From positions 22,381,637 through 22,445,636 of the forward strand of contig OZ038387.1 of NCBI GenBank assembly GCA_964036045.1: a stretch of 64,000 nt of DNA. The letters are read 5' to 3'. The DNA is from Eutreptiella sp. 'Long Island Sound 2002' (taxonomy: Eukaryota; Euglenozoa; Euglenophyceae; Eutreptiales; Eutreptiaceae). A model generated the notes under the pieces. It saw nothing but the letters and a program-made list of their open reading frames with translations, was not told the DNA's origin and ran no database searches. The position numbers and the translations under genes were made by a program. Of this stretch, positions 24,291-36,104 are shown piece by piece (position 1 is the stretch's first letter; the number at the start of each line of letters is the position of its first letter).

Positions 24291-24463
24291 TGTTTCAAGC
24301 ACCAACAGTCCCCAAGAAAATTTGCTGTGCTGCGGCACACTGCGGCATGCTTCAAGCCGTAGGTGGGGGGTACCCAAATTTTCCAGAAGCTGAAACCTAA
24401 CCCTAACCTGAGGTTGGCGGGCATAGGAACCATTTGGTTGTTTCTTGTTTTTACCCAAAACAT

Positions 24464-24725
24464 GGTCCTTCAAGATGGCACCCTTTGATGACAGCCAAAC
24501 TGCACATAAAGTACAATACAATTTCCCATTTTGACCTTCACCCTGGGTGTCTGTACAACATAGGTACTGCCTGATGCCTTCTCCAATTGCCAATTGCAAA
24601 CAGTCTGTAGTACTTGTGGTTGTCTCCTTGTTCCTCTTGGGTTGTGTTGTCCCCTCCTCGGTGGGTTCAACAGGAGACATCAGAAGACAAAATGAAGAAA
24701 ACGATGATCTTTCAAAGCACAGCAC
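24464..24725 (-). pseudogene. BED/CGGBP1-like zinc finger fragment
   Basis: The frame reads GKLYCTLCAVWLSSKGAILK followed by DHVLGKNKK. This fits the C-x2-C, S-K, L-x-H pattern of the zinc fingers at the N-terminus of hAT transposases and of CGGBP1-like proteins. The second His of the usual pair is not obvious. No transposase catalytic region follows, so this is probably a remnant. Confidence 0.4.
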
Positions 24726-25204
24726 AGCAAAAAAAAACCCAGGTTGGGCGATGTACCCCTGCCCCTCCTAGGGTTGTTGCAAATGACCACTCCAAGGAGA
24801 GTCCTGTCATTCACAGATGCACCATTTAAGCACTAGAGTACCGTCTATCTCCGACAAATGATTTCCCCAAAAAGTCCCAAAGCAATCTTCAGTGTGCTGC
24901 GGCATGCTGCGGCATGCTTCAAAACCCCCACCAATAGGCCCCCAAAACAGGTGCTGCAGCAAGCTTGAACTGTTGGTGCTTGGTTGTGTTATACGGGTGT
25001 GCCACCTCTGAGTATTCATCTGTGATGCCGAGATGGGCATAGCAGTATCTTCCTAGTATCCAGGGCTTGCACCGATGGATCTGTTGTTCCCAGTGGAGAG
25101 GGGGATTCCTCATCCGAAACCACTACCGCACTCGCCTTGCTGGGTAGTGCAATAGGCTCACAGGTGCCGACCATCTCTGCCGTCTCGGTGTCCCCAAAGT
25201 AGGG

Positions 25205-25345
25205 AGGAATCAAAGTGACTGCATAACCCTTACCGTCTCGGGGTACCCAAAGCGGGGAGGAATCAACAAGCTACATAACCCTTGCCGTCTCGGGGTCCCC
25301 GAATCGGGGAGGAATCCAAACGGTTACATAACCCCTACCATCTTG
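25205..25345. repeat. Minisatellite, CCGTCTCGGGGT unit
   Basis: About 2.5 units of roughly 60 bp carry GGGGAGGAATC, TACATAACCC and CCGTCTCGGGGT. They share their core with the 5.4-5.7 kb minisatellite. Confidence 0.7.
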
Positions 25346-26744
25346 GCATACAAAAAACAACCGTAAGGCGTGTACTTTTTTTTCATAGTAAATTGCATAC
25401 ACTATTTTTTCTATAATGCACGTACCAAAAAAAGCGTAAATCGGGGCTGGAATAGGGTCAGCCCAACGGATATGATGAAGTAGGCAGCTGGGGATGTGGC
25501 TGAAAGTTCGGTTGAAAAATAACAAATGAAAATGGAAAAGGAAAAAAAATGGGTGCTTGTATTCCCAATGACCAGAGAAGGAGAAAGCACCTTGGGCACA
25601 CCGTCATCCCCTTGAGACGGCAACGTGGGTGCCCTTGCTGCAGGCGCACACTTGAAATCACGGGTGGATGGATGTAGCCTGAGCAAATGAGTGGGACCCC
25701 ATGAGTGGAAGCACAAAGCAAACACAAGGAAATTCTGGTCAACGTGACCTTTGTGAGAAGCGAAAAACGTGTTGTTGCCAAATTCCTGAAACCGATCTCA
25801 GCCCCCTGACATGCCATCAATTAATTGTCCACTGCCATGGATTAATTGTCTGCATTAACTGCCACACACGCCACGCCAAGCTGATCCTAAACAAAAGCGG
25901 AAAAAAACTGACTCCTCAGGGACCACCTTGATTGCAGTCACCAATGGGAAGACATGGGTGACCCTCATTCTCCGCACGTTTGCCAAAAAAAAAAAAAAGG
26001 TGTGCGGTGCAAAATCATTGGTGCGAAATCATTGCACTGAGGTCATTGGGGGATACTACAGTTAGACTTTTCATCCAAAAAAAATTGTCGATCTCTTCAT
26101 CAAATGCAGGGATGAGAGCGAATGGATTATAAGACCTACCAGACCATATTTCGGCATGAAAATTGCAATGAATTATTAGTGTGCAACTGTATCCCATACT
26201 AGTCTGACAGCAATAGACAAAAAATGCAATGGATCATCATGTACGGTGCTGCATTCAATGAGCTAACAAGTCACTTTGCATCAAGCTGCACGGGGGCATC
26301 CGGGGTTGTTATTGGTCAAATTGGCCAACATATGCTTGAGTTGAGAGGAGCCACTTTGTACATGGCTTCTACGCATCAAATGCAACAAATCCACCCAATG
26401 ACTTGACCTTCAACTGACACTATGTTGCAGGAATAGGGGCGGCAAGGTTAAGACTCACCCTATGTAGCCTAGCTGGCAGCAAGCCTGAATGTTGAAGAGT
26501 TCAAAACTTCGCCTCCCATACTCAAAAATATGGCATCGAGGCCCCCATTGACCCATACCTCCTCAAATAGCCATTTTCTTGGAGATTTCAAAAAGGTGTG
26601 CCATAACTCACCCTAGGTGACAACAATTTTGAAGAATTGGGCTAAGCAGTTGAAAATCCGGTTTGTGGACGGAATAGACCCCTGTGAAAGGGACCCCTAC
26701 ACATATGGACAAATACTGCATGCAAACGAGCATACCACGGGCCC

Positions 26745-27068
26745 ATGGACATCCAATTGGTGGGCCTAGTAAGGCTACATGGCTCCCTATGTGCTCCCAT
26801 TGTCAATGATGGCCCAAGCCTAGCCCAAGGCCACAAAGTGGTCATTGCGGGTTGCCCAGAAATTGCAATTTTTCAGCCAACCCTTGCACAAAATGGAAAG
26901 TCCTCATCAATGGGGTGCCATACCGGGGGCAATCAACAATACCCAAAGATAGAGGCTAGCACCCCCGCCATTGACTACAGGGTCCATATAGAAGAAACAA
27001 AGTCTGAGTTGCCCATCCCGCCCACCCGCAACAAGAATGGGCGGTGGCGAGAAGAGGGCTATAAATGA
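26745..27068 (+). CDS. Hypothetical ORF, 107 codons
   Basis: The frame starts at an ATG (MDIQLVGLVRLHG) and ends TAA/TGA-free until 27068 with a polar, charged C-terminus (RNKNGRWREEGYK). Composition looks protein-like, but no family is recognised and there is no conserved neighbour. Confidence 0.22.
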   Translation: MDIQLVGLVRLHGSLCAPIVNDGPSLAQGHKVVIAGCPEIAIFQPTLAQNGKSSSMGCHTGGNQQYPKIEASTPAIDYRVHIEETKSELPIPPTRNKNGRWREEGYK

Positions 27069-30000
27069 CAAATGCCAAGGGAGTGATGGAGGAGGTGGGC
27101 TTAAAAGAGGGGGGGCGAGGGGGCATTGGAGTAGAATATCAACGGAATTTCACAAGAAAGATGCATATACATGCACATACAGTCCGATATAGGGAGTGGC
27201 AATGGCCTAAATGTGTGGCTTAATGGTGGATGCAAGATCCCACGAGAAAACATCAATTGTGGCCAAACACGGGTATAATATTAAATACGCAATAATACTC
27301 GAGCAAATTTCAATCAAGTCTTGAACAAGCACTATTTGGAGGTTGTAAGGACATTCAATTGTGGGCACAAGCATTCCTTGTCAAAGGCAGTCATCAGAGG
27401 ATGAGCCGCTGGGAATGACAACGTACTGTGCTACCCAAGCTGTTTGCGTACCACTACCAGCTGTCGGGCCAAATGCGTGCGCTGGCGTGCCGGTGGCTTG
27501 TGGCGGGAGGGGTCTGGCGATACGGCGAGGTCTAGTGTGACGAGTGCCAACGCCTTTTGCAACCTAGATCACAGCGGGGGCGACGCGCAAGCAAAAACAC
27601 TTGGAGTTTCGCCAATTTCTTTGGGTTTTTTCATGATGTCTTAGCGAAGATTTTCAAATCTATAGTACTTTTGCGAAGCGCGTTTGGCCCTTGGAAAATG
27701 TTTCGTGTGCCAAAAAAAAAAGTAACAACACATTTTTTTTTGCAAAACTGGCAGTCAATTTACCACTCCAGGGAAAGTGTTTTGCAAATTACTGTCCTGG
27801 TGAAAATGTTCTGCGAAACACTTTCGCCACAAAAATGGCTTTGCTCCCGAAAGTATTTAATGCGCTTTGCAAAACTATAATAAATGACGTTCCGTGGCCG
27901 TCAATAAGGGGATTCAAAAGTTTGATACCATTAGAAATTATAGGATGGGGAGCTGGTTGACGTGATTTGCGCGTTGTGCCCCAATACTCCTGGCTCAATA
28001 CAGGCCAGCGAAAAGCAAAGAGAGAGGATGCGGTACCCTAGTTCTCATTTTTTTTGGGATGTACGTTCACCCATGTTGTCCCAGGTACCATGAATGAACT
28101 ATGGGGAGATTCCTAAGCGGACATCATGTGTACGGCTAACCCACTCCAGCACTCCAGCACTTGAAACGCTAGAATTGGTGCCACAAAATTGTACGTCACA
28201 ATAAGAGGTTGGTGGATGGCTCCTAGTGCTCAACATTGATAACAAAGGGCACCCTTTTTTCCCAGACATTATTGATAATCCAAGTGTGAGCAATACCAGC
28301 CGGTAACATGCACAAGGATTGGGCTACCTCTGTGGCATTGAGCAAGAGTATAAGAAGAGGTAACCAAGTTGAGGTGCTATAGTAGAAGAGTATGGCGGCA
28401 AGATTAAACGAAACCAATGCCATACAACGACCACACCACCCTCAAAGAACACAAAAAAGAACCTGAGTTGTTGTTGATAGCACCCATTTGAGGTTATCCG
28501 CCACCTTGCACATGATAGAACCACTTAATTGCCCCACATAGGGGTCCAAGGTACACACACCCTTGGAAGCCAACACACTATAAAGGCTACGAGGGAGAAA
28601 CACTATCTCTTCCACAAATGGCCTTATAGGATATATAGAGAACGCTAGACAAAGATGGCCACCAACACGTAGAGCTCCTAAGGAAACAAATGCACATGCA
28701 ACGAACCATCTGGGTTGGAAGAGAGAAAAGGTGTTGGACCACACAGAGTATGCCATGCTTTGGTTGAGTTTATGAGAAGTATCGAGCAAAAATCGGATTA
28801 TGCGATTAGCAACCATGTGATGAGGCCAGTGGATTGTTTCGAGGGACGGGCAATGTCTGCATTTTGCTCTCTAACAAGACATGCGAAGTTGACTATTCAA
28901 CGAAGGGGCAACCAGCCATAAGCCTCTTGAGGTCAATTGGAGAGGAATGGTGCGTGCATATACTGGTTGTCATGAGTGGTACAAACCAAAAAAGGAGAGA
29001 AAGGTGATGTCTAGGCAATGGCCACACTTGTGGGGCATAGTATGCAAACATTGTAAGCTCACGGTGGCCACAAGAAGCATTCCGACATATATTTGTTTCA
29101 TGGTATTTTACAAGTAGACATAAACGTCCCATACTTGTAGGACACCTTCTGTACAAAGTGTCAAACTAGGGTTTGGGAGGATCATCAACGCATGGAGGTC
29201 AAACAACACGCTAACATACGTTGTGCAACTTGTTGGCATGGCCACCCTGAAGTCGCGCCATGCCTGCATGTTGTCAATACAAGTGAGAAATTTCATTCTT
29301 CTTCCGCCATGCATTTGCGTGTTATTGCCAAGGTGCAGAAGGGCTTCGTCTTTGACCCATTGACGTTCACGGATACGTTTACTGGACTTACATCTACTCG
29401 GAGCATCAATGCGTTTTCCAAAAATGTAGTTCCTCCAATAGAGGGAAGGTGTTGTGATGTCTCTTGGATGATTGCCCAAGGCCCGCCGAGTGCGCGTCAT
29501 GATTTTGTAACATTAAATGGGACATAGACAAAGGCTTCCTAGGCAGCTTAGCTTTCCAAGCAAATGGGGGGGGGGGTGGGCGAGGACTCTCAAAGTCTTT
29601 GTTTGATGTCCGCGCTGTCTCCTACACATTGAAAAGAAAAGAATCTTGAGATACGTTCGGGCTGTGTGGATTTCAGGGACTCCGGGAACACAACGTTGGT
29701 GTACCATAAAAGCCCTGCAAAATTTGTTTTAATGGAGGAACACCGAATTGAGAAGGATCCTCAAGGTAGAGGTAAACAGGTGTCACGCACTCCGGTGACA
29801 CCCAGACACCCAAAACGGCTTTTTTTTAAAAAAAATCCTGTTTTTTTAAGTGTTTTTGTTTTTTTCACCCAAAATGTTGTTTTTCTACATCACTATGACC
29901 TCACATGCATTTTCCTGGGCAATTAACATGTTTTTTAAAGGTTCACAGCATGGTGTCACTCAACAGCTCAACCAATCAACAACACAAACCAGAAAAAAAC

Positions 30001-30164
30001 ACTGTGTTGCAGATTGGTTGCTTCAGCCTTGTGACCCGAAGTGGCGTTTTCCCACCATTTTCACTCGTTCCTGCTTGTGTGTTGACAAATTAATGTATCC
30101 CAGCAGCCAGGGTGTTTTTTTAGGTGGGTTTGCCCAAGGATTGCCGGGTTGACGTTATCTCCTA

Positions 30165-30665
30165 CTTCGCTGTGGATGGCCAATGTTATTTCTTGTTGTG
30201 TTCTGGATGCTCACTGTTATTTCCTGGTGTGCTCTGGAAGGTCACCGTTGTTTCCTGGTGTGCTCCAGATGGTCACTTTAATTTCTGGATGGTCGCTGTT
30301 GTTTCCTGTTGTTTCCTGTTGCAATCTGGATGGTCACTGTTATTTCCTAGTGCGCTCTGGATGGTCACTGTTATTTCCTGGTGTGCTCCGGAGGATCATG
30401 GTTGTTTCCTGGTGCCATCTGGATGGTCACTGTTATTTCTTGGTGTGCTCTGGATGGTCGATGTTGTTTCCAAGTGCGCTCTGGATGGTCATTGTTATTT
30501 CCTGGTGTATTCTAGATGGTTGCTATTGTATCCTGTTGCACTCTGGATGGTCACTGTTATTTTCTGGTGCACTCTGGATGGTCGATGTTAGTTCCTGGTG
30601 TGGTCTAGAGGATCATGGTTATTTCCTGGTGCCCTCTGGATGGTCACTATTATTTCCTGGTTCGT
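30165..30665. repeat. 31-bp minisatellite, about 16 units
   Basis: The unit is built from TCTGGATGGTCACTGTTA plus TTTCCTGGTGTGC. Variant units (GAGGATCATGGTT) recur at intervals, hinting at a higher-order period. Open frames of 155 and 206 codons are a consequence of the repeat. Confidence 0.9.
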
Positions 30666-30845
30666 TCACAAGCAACACATGTCACATAGAGGCAAACACA
30701 AGGCAAAGCATTGAAACTGCACGGAATAAAAAGAAACATTGTGCGCGGGCACACTTGCCCAACTGCTAAGACGACTAACTACCAATGTCCGCCTCAAAAG
30801 TCCGGAGGCCACTCGCTGCCCTTTGCCTCCCTAACCTCAGGAGCA

Positions 30846-31651
30846 TCATGCTCCTGCCCCAGACAAAAAAAAATTTCCCCCTCCCCCCACTCGCCCCCCT
30901 CCGGCCCCTTCTCTCCCCCTCCCTCTTGTCCCTCCCCCTTGTTCGTGCTGGCATAGGTGGCTTCCCTTCTCAACCGCTTCCGAGGGCGGTCCGGTCCATC
31001 TCCTGCCTCGGTTTGGTGGTGGTGGTGGTGGTGGAGAGGCACAAGCCTTGCAATGAACTGCGTCACCAACTACGGTTGTGCAGTGTGCATGAGCGGTGGG
31101 CGTGCATTGGGCACACTTTACCACTGCACCTGTCAAAGGACAGTGACAAACTAGGCACACACACATGTAGCAGTGGAACTTGTGTTGTACAACAAGGGTA
31201 CCACATAGTTCATGGGTTTGCTTGCCACAGGAAACACATTTCCTAAGGTGCCCTCCAAACTCACTATCGCAAGCACCGCAAACGCGGCTGGCACCGGCAA
31301 GACCGCTAGGGATGGATGGTGCTGCGCGGGTTTTTGCAGCAACGGTGGCATTACGGGGGGCTACCGTGTTCACGTTGGTATTGAAACGCCAACCGTCCAG
31401 CGCTTGGCCTCCCGGCTGACTTGGGTGTCATGCAACTTGACGCCCTGCTCTCTCAAGTAACGAGCAGCGGCCGAGACGGATTTATGAAAGGACCACTCGG
31501 CGCCCTCGATGTCCTTCCTCACCCAGATGCCAGGCATCAACAAAACATACGCTAGCAAGAAGGGGAAACAACGAACATGTCCTACGTATTTGCAATGCAC
31601 ATCCCACATCCTACGTTCCACATCCCATACCAGATGTCCCAAATCCCACAT
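30846..31651 (-). CDS. Tandem PHD-like zinc finger protein fragment, frameshifted
   Basis: The frame 30846-31373 carries two C4HC3 fingers with almost the same spacing. Finger 1 has ligands C32, C35, C46, C49, H54, C57, C68, C71 and finger 2 has C73, C76, C87, C90, H95, C98, C108, C111 (C-x2-C-x10-C-x2-C-x4-H-x2-C-x9/10-C-x2-C). PHD fingers usually read histone tails in chromatin. A Pro-rich linker and a Gly/Arg-rich tail follow. Upstream, in another frame (31370-31651), is EWSFHKSVSAAARYL then a VSREAKR helix; the next residues continue as ALDGWRFNTN in the zinc-finger frame, so one indel near 31390 separates two parts of one protein. That upstream part resembles a NUMOD1/helix-turn-helix repeat, a weak match. 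The gene is a fragment or pseudogene. Confidence 0.55.
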
Positions 31652-33720
31652 CCCATCTACTTTCTTTTTGTGACCTCCATTGAACCTCTATCTGCTATGT
31701 GATCACAGATTGCAGGTATACATGCCATGACATATGGACGAAACATCCCAAATCCCACACTTCCTATATATGTGTGGCCCCCATTGCACCTCTATTCGCC
31801 ATGTCATCATAGATTTGCATTCACATTTGCACATGTTCATGCCATGACATACGGACCCAACATCCCACATCCCACATCTCCCATGTATGTGTCTCCCCCA
31901 TTGTAGAACTACTTGGTACGTCATGCATGAGGGAAAAAAAAAAAAACTCTGCCAGAAAACGTCGGAGAAACAACGAATGCCAAAAATATTCAAAAACAAA
32001 AATATTCAAAAACAAGGCTTCCTTGGTACCACAAGATGCGTTTGTACCTAATACCACCATGAAGAAAACAAAAAAAACACCAAAAAACATGAAAAAACAC
32101 CAACCCGCGGCCAAAAACGTTGTAAGTTGCAGATTTCTGGCAAACACTTGCTTTGTATGCATGTGCGCCGCTTGACTATGGATGTGACGAGATTTAAGCA
32201 GAGCTGGTGAAAATTGTTCACGTGCTCTTCCTGAGACCTCGGAGACTACCTTTCTGTGGCATGTGTTTGGTGGTGTGGCATATGTGGCCCATGGCAAGTG
32301 ATGTTGTGGATGTTACAGGCTTTCATTCCGCAACGAACCAAATTGTTTCAAATAAAAGCTAAAACAACCACCATCTTACATGGATGCGTTGCAAACATCT
32401 CAAGATAAACACTTATGAATGTGTCCTTCAACCGCGGACTGTGCTTGAAAACGCTTGTGAATCTGTGAGGCACAAATAAACTCTGCTCGGAAAATATAAT
32501 GGCGAAAAAAACAAAAAAAAACAAAAACCGCGTTTTTTTCGTAAAACACCCGACTCCTTACCCACTTAGCTCTTCCTTGAGGATCCTCTTTGGTTGAAAT
32601 TTCTCACTCTAGCACAATCCCAAGCAGTTGCACCCTCACCTTGTCCGCTACATGATCCTAACACTTTAGCTTTGCCACAACAAATACAGCTCTCTTAGCA
32701 TTTTTCTTGAAACCAGGTGTGATTTCGGAAACCAACATGCTTCGAGATTGTTCAAACAATTGGTCAGCACGTCAAAACGAAAACCAAATGGTCGCAATTA
32801 TGGTTTTTGAGATTAATGTTGTGGTGCTATCCCCATCTATACCCCTTGAGCTTCTTCACGGGTGAACCCCAATTCAGCTTCTGACGTTGGACATACAAAT
32901 CCACGAAAAGGTTAGGACACAACAGCAGGAAACAAGAGAAGCTACAACAATTTCCCTGGCGTGCTCCAATGCCCTTCATGGGGTATCACCATGTTGCAAA
33001 GATTCCTATGGTTAATACACATCACCATGCACACTAAAGACAGCGATCGGAGCCTTTGATGGCTTATTAATCATCCCATTGCCAATTTCGAGAGCTTTGG
33101 TAATGTCCTTGTTTAGGAGATGCACAATGGTGTGATATAAACAGTTGGTGTGTATGGGAATTACCATGGCCAAGCCAAGCCCACGGAACCAACAGCAAGC
33201 ATTGTGCCTCAGGACATTCCATGCTTGGAAAAACAAAATGGATGACCAATGAAAAAGAATCCCAATGTCCAGCGCAATTGCCCCACGCCATTTAATGGGG
33301 CACCACCTTTTAGCATCCTCAACTTAGGAGGGTTTGCTAAACCACACTGCCAAGATGGCAATTTTCCAATTGTTGCAATGCAAAACACACACCGGCCTTC
33401 CTCGTGCCAAAATAACCCACAAAAACACACACACACACACAATACCAAAACCCAATTTGATTCAAGCCACTAGGAGGCACCAAAAGGTGGAGATTTCTTT
33501 CCCCGGCACACCAAGTACAAAGTGAGATCTTCTTCGACAGCCCGAATGAAAGTATCATGCGCATAATTAAATAAAGGTCCCACGGGTGCCATGCAATGTG
33601 TCCCAAACTTAAGCAGAGGATCACCCTTCTCCACTACCTAATTGATATAGCCTCCCTATGAACACTCAGCTAGTGCCATGCGTTGCGGCCTTGTTGAAGA
33701 TACTCTCTTGCATTTGAAAC
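31652..33720. other. Unassigned region with one satellite fragment
   Basis: It holds degenerate ATCCCACATCCCA repeats (31590-31890), A-rich stretches and a lone inverted copy of the 838-bp satellite (separate entry). A (CA)n tract lies at 33423-33441. No gene supported. Confidence 0.4.
32120..32319 (-). repeat. Solo inverted fragment of the 838-bp satellite
   Basis: The reverse complement matches about 200 bp of the array unit, including the TCTCCGAGGTCTCAGG core. It has a deletion of about 10 bp after CACATGCCA and scattered substitutions. It lies 18 kb from the array and in the opposite orientation. Confidence 0.9.
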
Positions 33721-34059
33721 GATGCGCCCCCGTTACTTCGGCTTGCTTCTTTTTGGGGGTGCTGCACCCACCGATCATATAAACTCTTCGGTGGTAGCCC
33801 CCTTTGCCAAACCCGGCATGGTGTTCTCATACAACATTTCAAGTGCCCACCCACGTGACCTGTCACTGTTCGGATGCTGGGAAAGACACTTGGTTGTTTC
33901 AAAAATAGTGGGAAAGGGGCCCAGAACTTTTGACTCCGATGTTGGCCCCCAACACGGTCTCGACATCGGTAGTGATATTCCTTTGGCTACAGAGCCGCCA
34001 TTCACGACCAGAGCGACGGATAATGTCCTGCGTGTCCCCGGCAAACAAACCTAAACGTT

Positions 34060-34185
34060 CTAGGACACGTAGGACGCACATGACGCGCACGACGTTGGGG
34101 GCCAAATGCGGTGTGGCTCCGGGGACATGTTGAGAGCCACTAATCCAGGACACGCAGGACGCGCAGGACGCGCCCGACACTGATG
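34060..34185 (-). repeat. Introner-type repeat 3' of the transposase
   Basis: On the minus strand it reads GCGCGTCCTGCGCGTCCTGCG, GTCCCCGGAGCC and CGTCGTGCGCGTCATG, the same unit found in the introns of the next two genes. It may be an intron of an extended transposase transcript or an intergenic copy. Confidence 0.6.
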
Positions 34186-34207
34186 TGCAGATGCACCATG
34201 GTGTTCG

Positions 34208-34231
34208 TGTGTGTGTGTGTGTGTGTGTGTG
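34208..34231. repeat. (TG)n microsatellite
   Basis: Twelve TG units, followed by a GGTGGGTGG repeat. Confidence 0.95.
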
Positions 34232-34368
34232 GTGGGTGGTGGGTGGGTGGATGGGGCCGCGTCCTCACAGTTGGGTATCCAGCCTACGCGGTTGTCCCAC
34301 CAGGGTTCGCACTGGTCCCATGGGTAGGGATAGCAGAGGCTCCGCCTCCACGTCCGTCTCGTCATGAC

Positions 34369-35871
34369 CTACTCCACATCATGGGCGGGCCCAAAGCACG
34401 TGATGTGCATGGCCGTGCCACATGCCGCGCACGCCCAATGCGTTCGGCCCTCACCACAATAGGTGCAGAGCTTCTGCTGCGTGTGCCGGACCGGTGCGTG
34501 TACCACGCTTTCCGGGCGGGCCGCGGGCTCCTCGGGCTGCACAAAGTACCGCCGCTTGAGGATGTCCCACTGGAACTCCCACATGGTGGTCTTCTCGTCC
34601 ACCAACCCCAACGCCTTGCATGTTGCAAAGGCATTCCCGGCCGCGTACCGCAACATGAAGGCACGCACGGCGTGGCTCCATGTCATTTGGCGCCCCATTT
34701 GGCGCATTTGCAGCGCCATTTGGTTTGCCCCGTCTACGGCACGGGAGACCTCGCGGTACTTGGCCACCACGGCGGGGAGGTTGTTGCCCCTCCGATCCCG
34801 TGCGGGATAGTCGATCCCGTACCAACAATTGGTAAGGAAGGGGAGAATTTTCGGGGGCTTGTGCCCAACCTTCGGGTTCTTGTAGGCGCACAGCTCGTAG
34901 GTGCCGTCCACAATTGCCCGTGCACAATCGCCCTCTTGGGTCGACTGCTTGGCCTTTGTTAGGCCGGCATCCCGCTTGTCCTTCTTGATGAGCATCAAGT
35001 AAGGGGTCCCACGGGCCGAGAGGTCTTGTGCCATGGCATGGTTTCCGAAGAAGCTATCGGCCACGAACACGGTCCCAGGTGGGATGAGTCGTGACCAGAG
35101 CCCCACGATGCGCTTGGCATCGAAGTTCCCCGCACACGACCCAAACCGCCGGACTCTCCCCCGACGTCCGGTGTAGAGGTAGACGTCCACAACATACCCC
35201 CCCCCCCCCGTGTTGTCGGCAAGGACGTATAACTTTATACCGGTGGCATGGGGCTTGCGGGCAATGTATTGCCGTAGCCCCATGCACCGGCCACCGGTGT
35301 GGGGGACAATGGGCTCATCCCCACACACCGCCCCACCGATATCCCACGCCGCACTCCACACGGAGTTGCACTCCTCAAGGAGGTCGGTAACATCGGTGCG
35401 CAGAAGTTTTTGTAACCGGTAGTACATAGACCGCGGTATGAGGGAAGCCATGTACTTGTTGTACGCTAGATGCTTTTTATCCCAAATGCCGTCCACTTGT
35501 ACCGGCCGGACCATGCCGAGGCAAATCAGGAACGAATTGTACCTACAAATGGTTAAGACACACGCGTGGGAACACGGTGCCAAGATGAGGAACGACAAAC
35601 GAAGCCACCCTGCAGAGCGCGCACGACGTTCGGAGCCGCAGCACATGACGCGCACGACGCACTTGTCCACCCATGGAATGAGTTCTTGTTGGTGTTCTGC
35701 AACGAGGATGGCGCACTGCAGCCCGGTGATTGGCTTCGGCATGTAGTCCCAAACCTCATCGATGTTGAATCCATCCAGTCTTGAGACCCCGGGTCGTATG
35801 GGCTGCGACAGATCACTTTTGCACTGGGAACGTGGGAGCGGCCCCTCCGAAAGACGGTCCAATGAGGGCAT
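34369..35871 (-). CDS. piggyBac-type transposase (DDE_Tnp_1_7)
   Basis: A cut-and-paste transposase of the piggyBac superfamily, acting in the nucleus at TTAA sites. Two exons (35871-35663 and 35542-34369) joined by a 120-bp GT-AG intron give 460 residues. The start is the ATG just after an acceptor-like TTAACAG. Catalytic acidic residues are D145 (in GDEPIVPHTGGR), D232 (in VFVADSFFGN) and D340 (in AVDGANQM). The usual fourth Asp of the last motif is Asn343. QYIARKP, GIKLYVLAD and YLYTGR match the conserved core. The C-terminus is the family's zinc finger: C429, C432, C441, C444, H449, C452, H457, with CF..AH. It ends in TAG three residues later, about where piggyBac proteins end. It is shorter than the usual 550-600 residues, mostly at the N-terminus, so an upstream exon may exist. 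No terminal repeats or TTAA duplication were located, and the gene may be domesticated or inactive. Confidence 0.9.
   Translation of the reverse strand: MPSLDRLSEGPLPRSQCKSDLSQPIRPGVSRLDGFNIDEVWDYMPKPITGLQCAILVAEHQQELIPWVDKCVVRVMCCGSERRARSAGWLRLSFLILAPCSHACVLTICRYNSFLICLGMVRPVQVDGIWDKKHLAYNKYMASLIPRSMYYRLQKLLRTDVTDLLEECNSVWSAAWDIGGAVCGDEPIVPHTGGRCMGLRQYIARKPHATGIKLYVLADNTGGGGYVVDVYLYTGRRGRVRRFGSCAGNFDAKRIVGLWSRLIPPGTVFVADSFFGNHAMAQDLSARGTPYLMLIKKDKRDAGLTKAKQSTQEGDCARAIVDGTYELCAYKNPKVGHKPPKILPFLTNCWYGIDYPARDRRGNNLPAVVAKYREVSRAVDGANQMALQMRQMGRQMTWSHAVRAFMLRYAAGNAFATCKALGLVDEKTTMWEFQWDILKRRYFVQPEEPAARPESVVHAPVRHTQQKLCTYCGEGRTHWACAACGTAMHITCFGPAHDVE
35543..35662 (-). repeat. Transposase intron made of introner-type repeat
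   Basis: A 120-bp GT-AG intron. It starts GTGCGTCGTGCGCGTC, made of the shared unit, and ends CCATTTGTAG. The phase (2) is preserved exactly. Confidence 0.75.
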
Positions 35872-35878
35872 GTGTGAG

Positions 35879-36068
35879 CTGTTAACAAAGGATGCATGCG
35901 TTCTGCATGTCGTGCGCGTTGTTCCCAGACCTGTCCCTGGTGCCACAACAACGTTCTGCGCGTCCTACATGATGTCCCCCATGCTGTCCCTGGGGCCACA
36001 CAATGCGTCGCGGGCGTCGGGCGCGTCGTGCGCGTCTCTGCACACTAACTGTGACAAAAAAGTGCCGC

Positions 36069-36071
<3 letters not shown>
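35879..36071 (+). repeat. Introner-type repeat in reverse orientation
   Basis: Upstream of the first transposase exon, the shared unit (GCGTTCTGCGCGTCC, CTGTCCCTGGGGCC, GCGTCGTGCGCGTC) reads on the plus strand, opposite to the gene and to the other copies. Two to three units are present, followed by a (GT)n tract. Confidence 0.7.

Positions 36072-36100
<29 letters not shown>
36072..36100. repeat. (GT)n microsatellite
   Basis: About 14 GT units next to the reversed introner-type repeat. Confidence 0.95.

Positions 36101-36104
<4 letters not shown>

Larger units (their letters stand above)
24726..30120. other. Mostly unassigned region
   Basis: Only short open frames on both strands. 25210-25345 holds 2-3 units of the CTACATAACCC/CCGTCTCGGGG minisatellite. 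One moderately convincing frame (26745-27068) is listed separately. An 11-base G run lies at 29566-29576. Confidence 0.35.
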
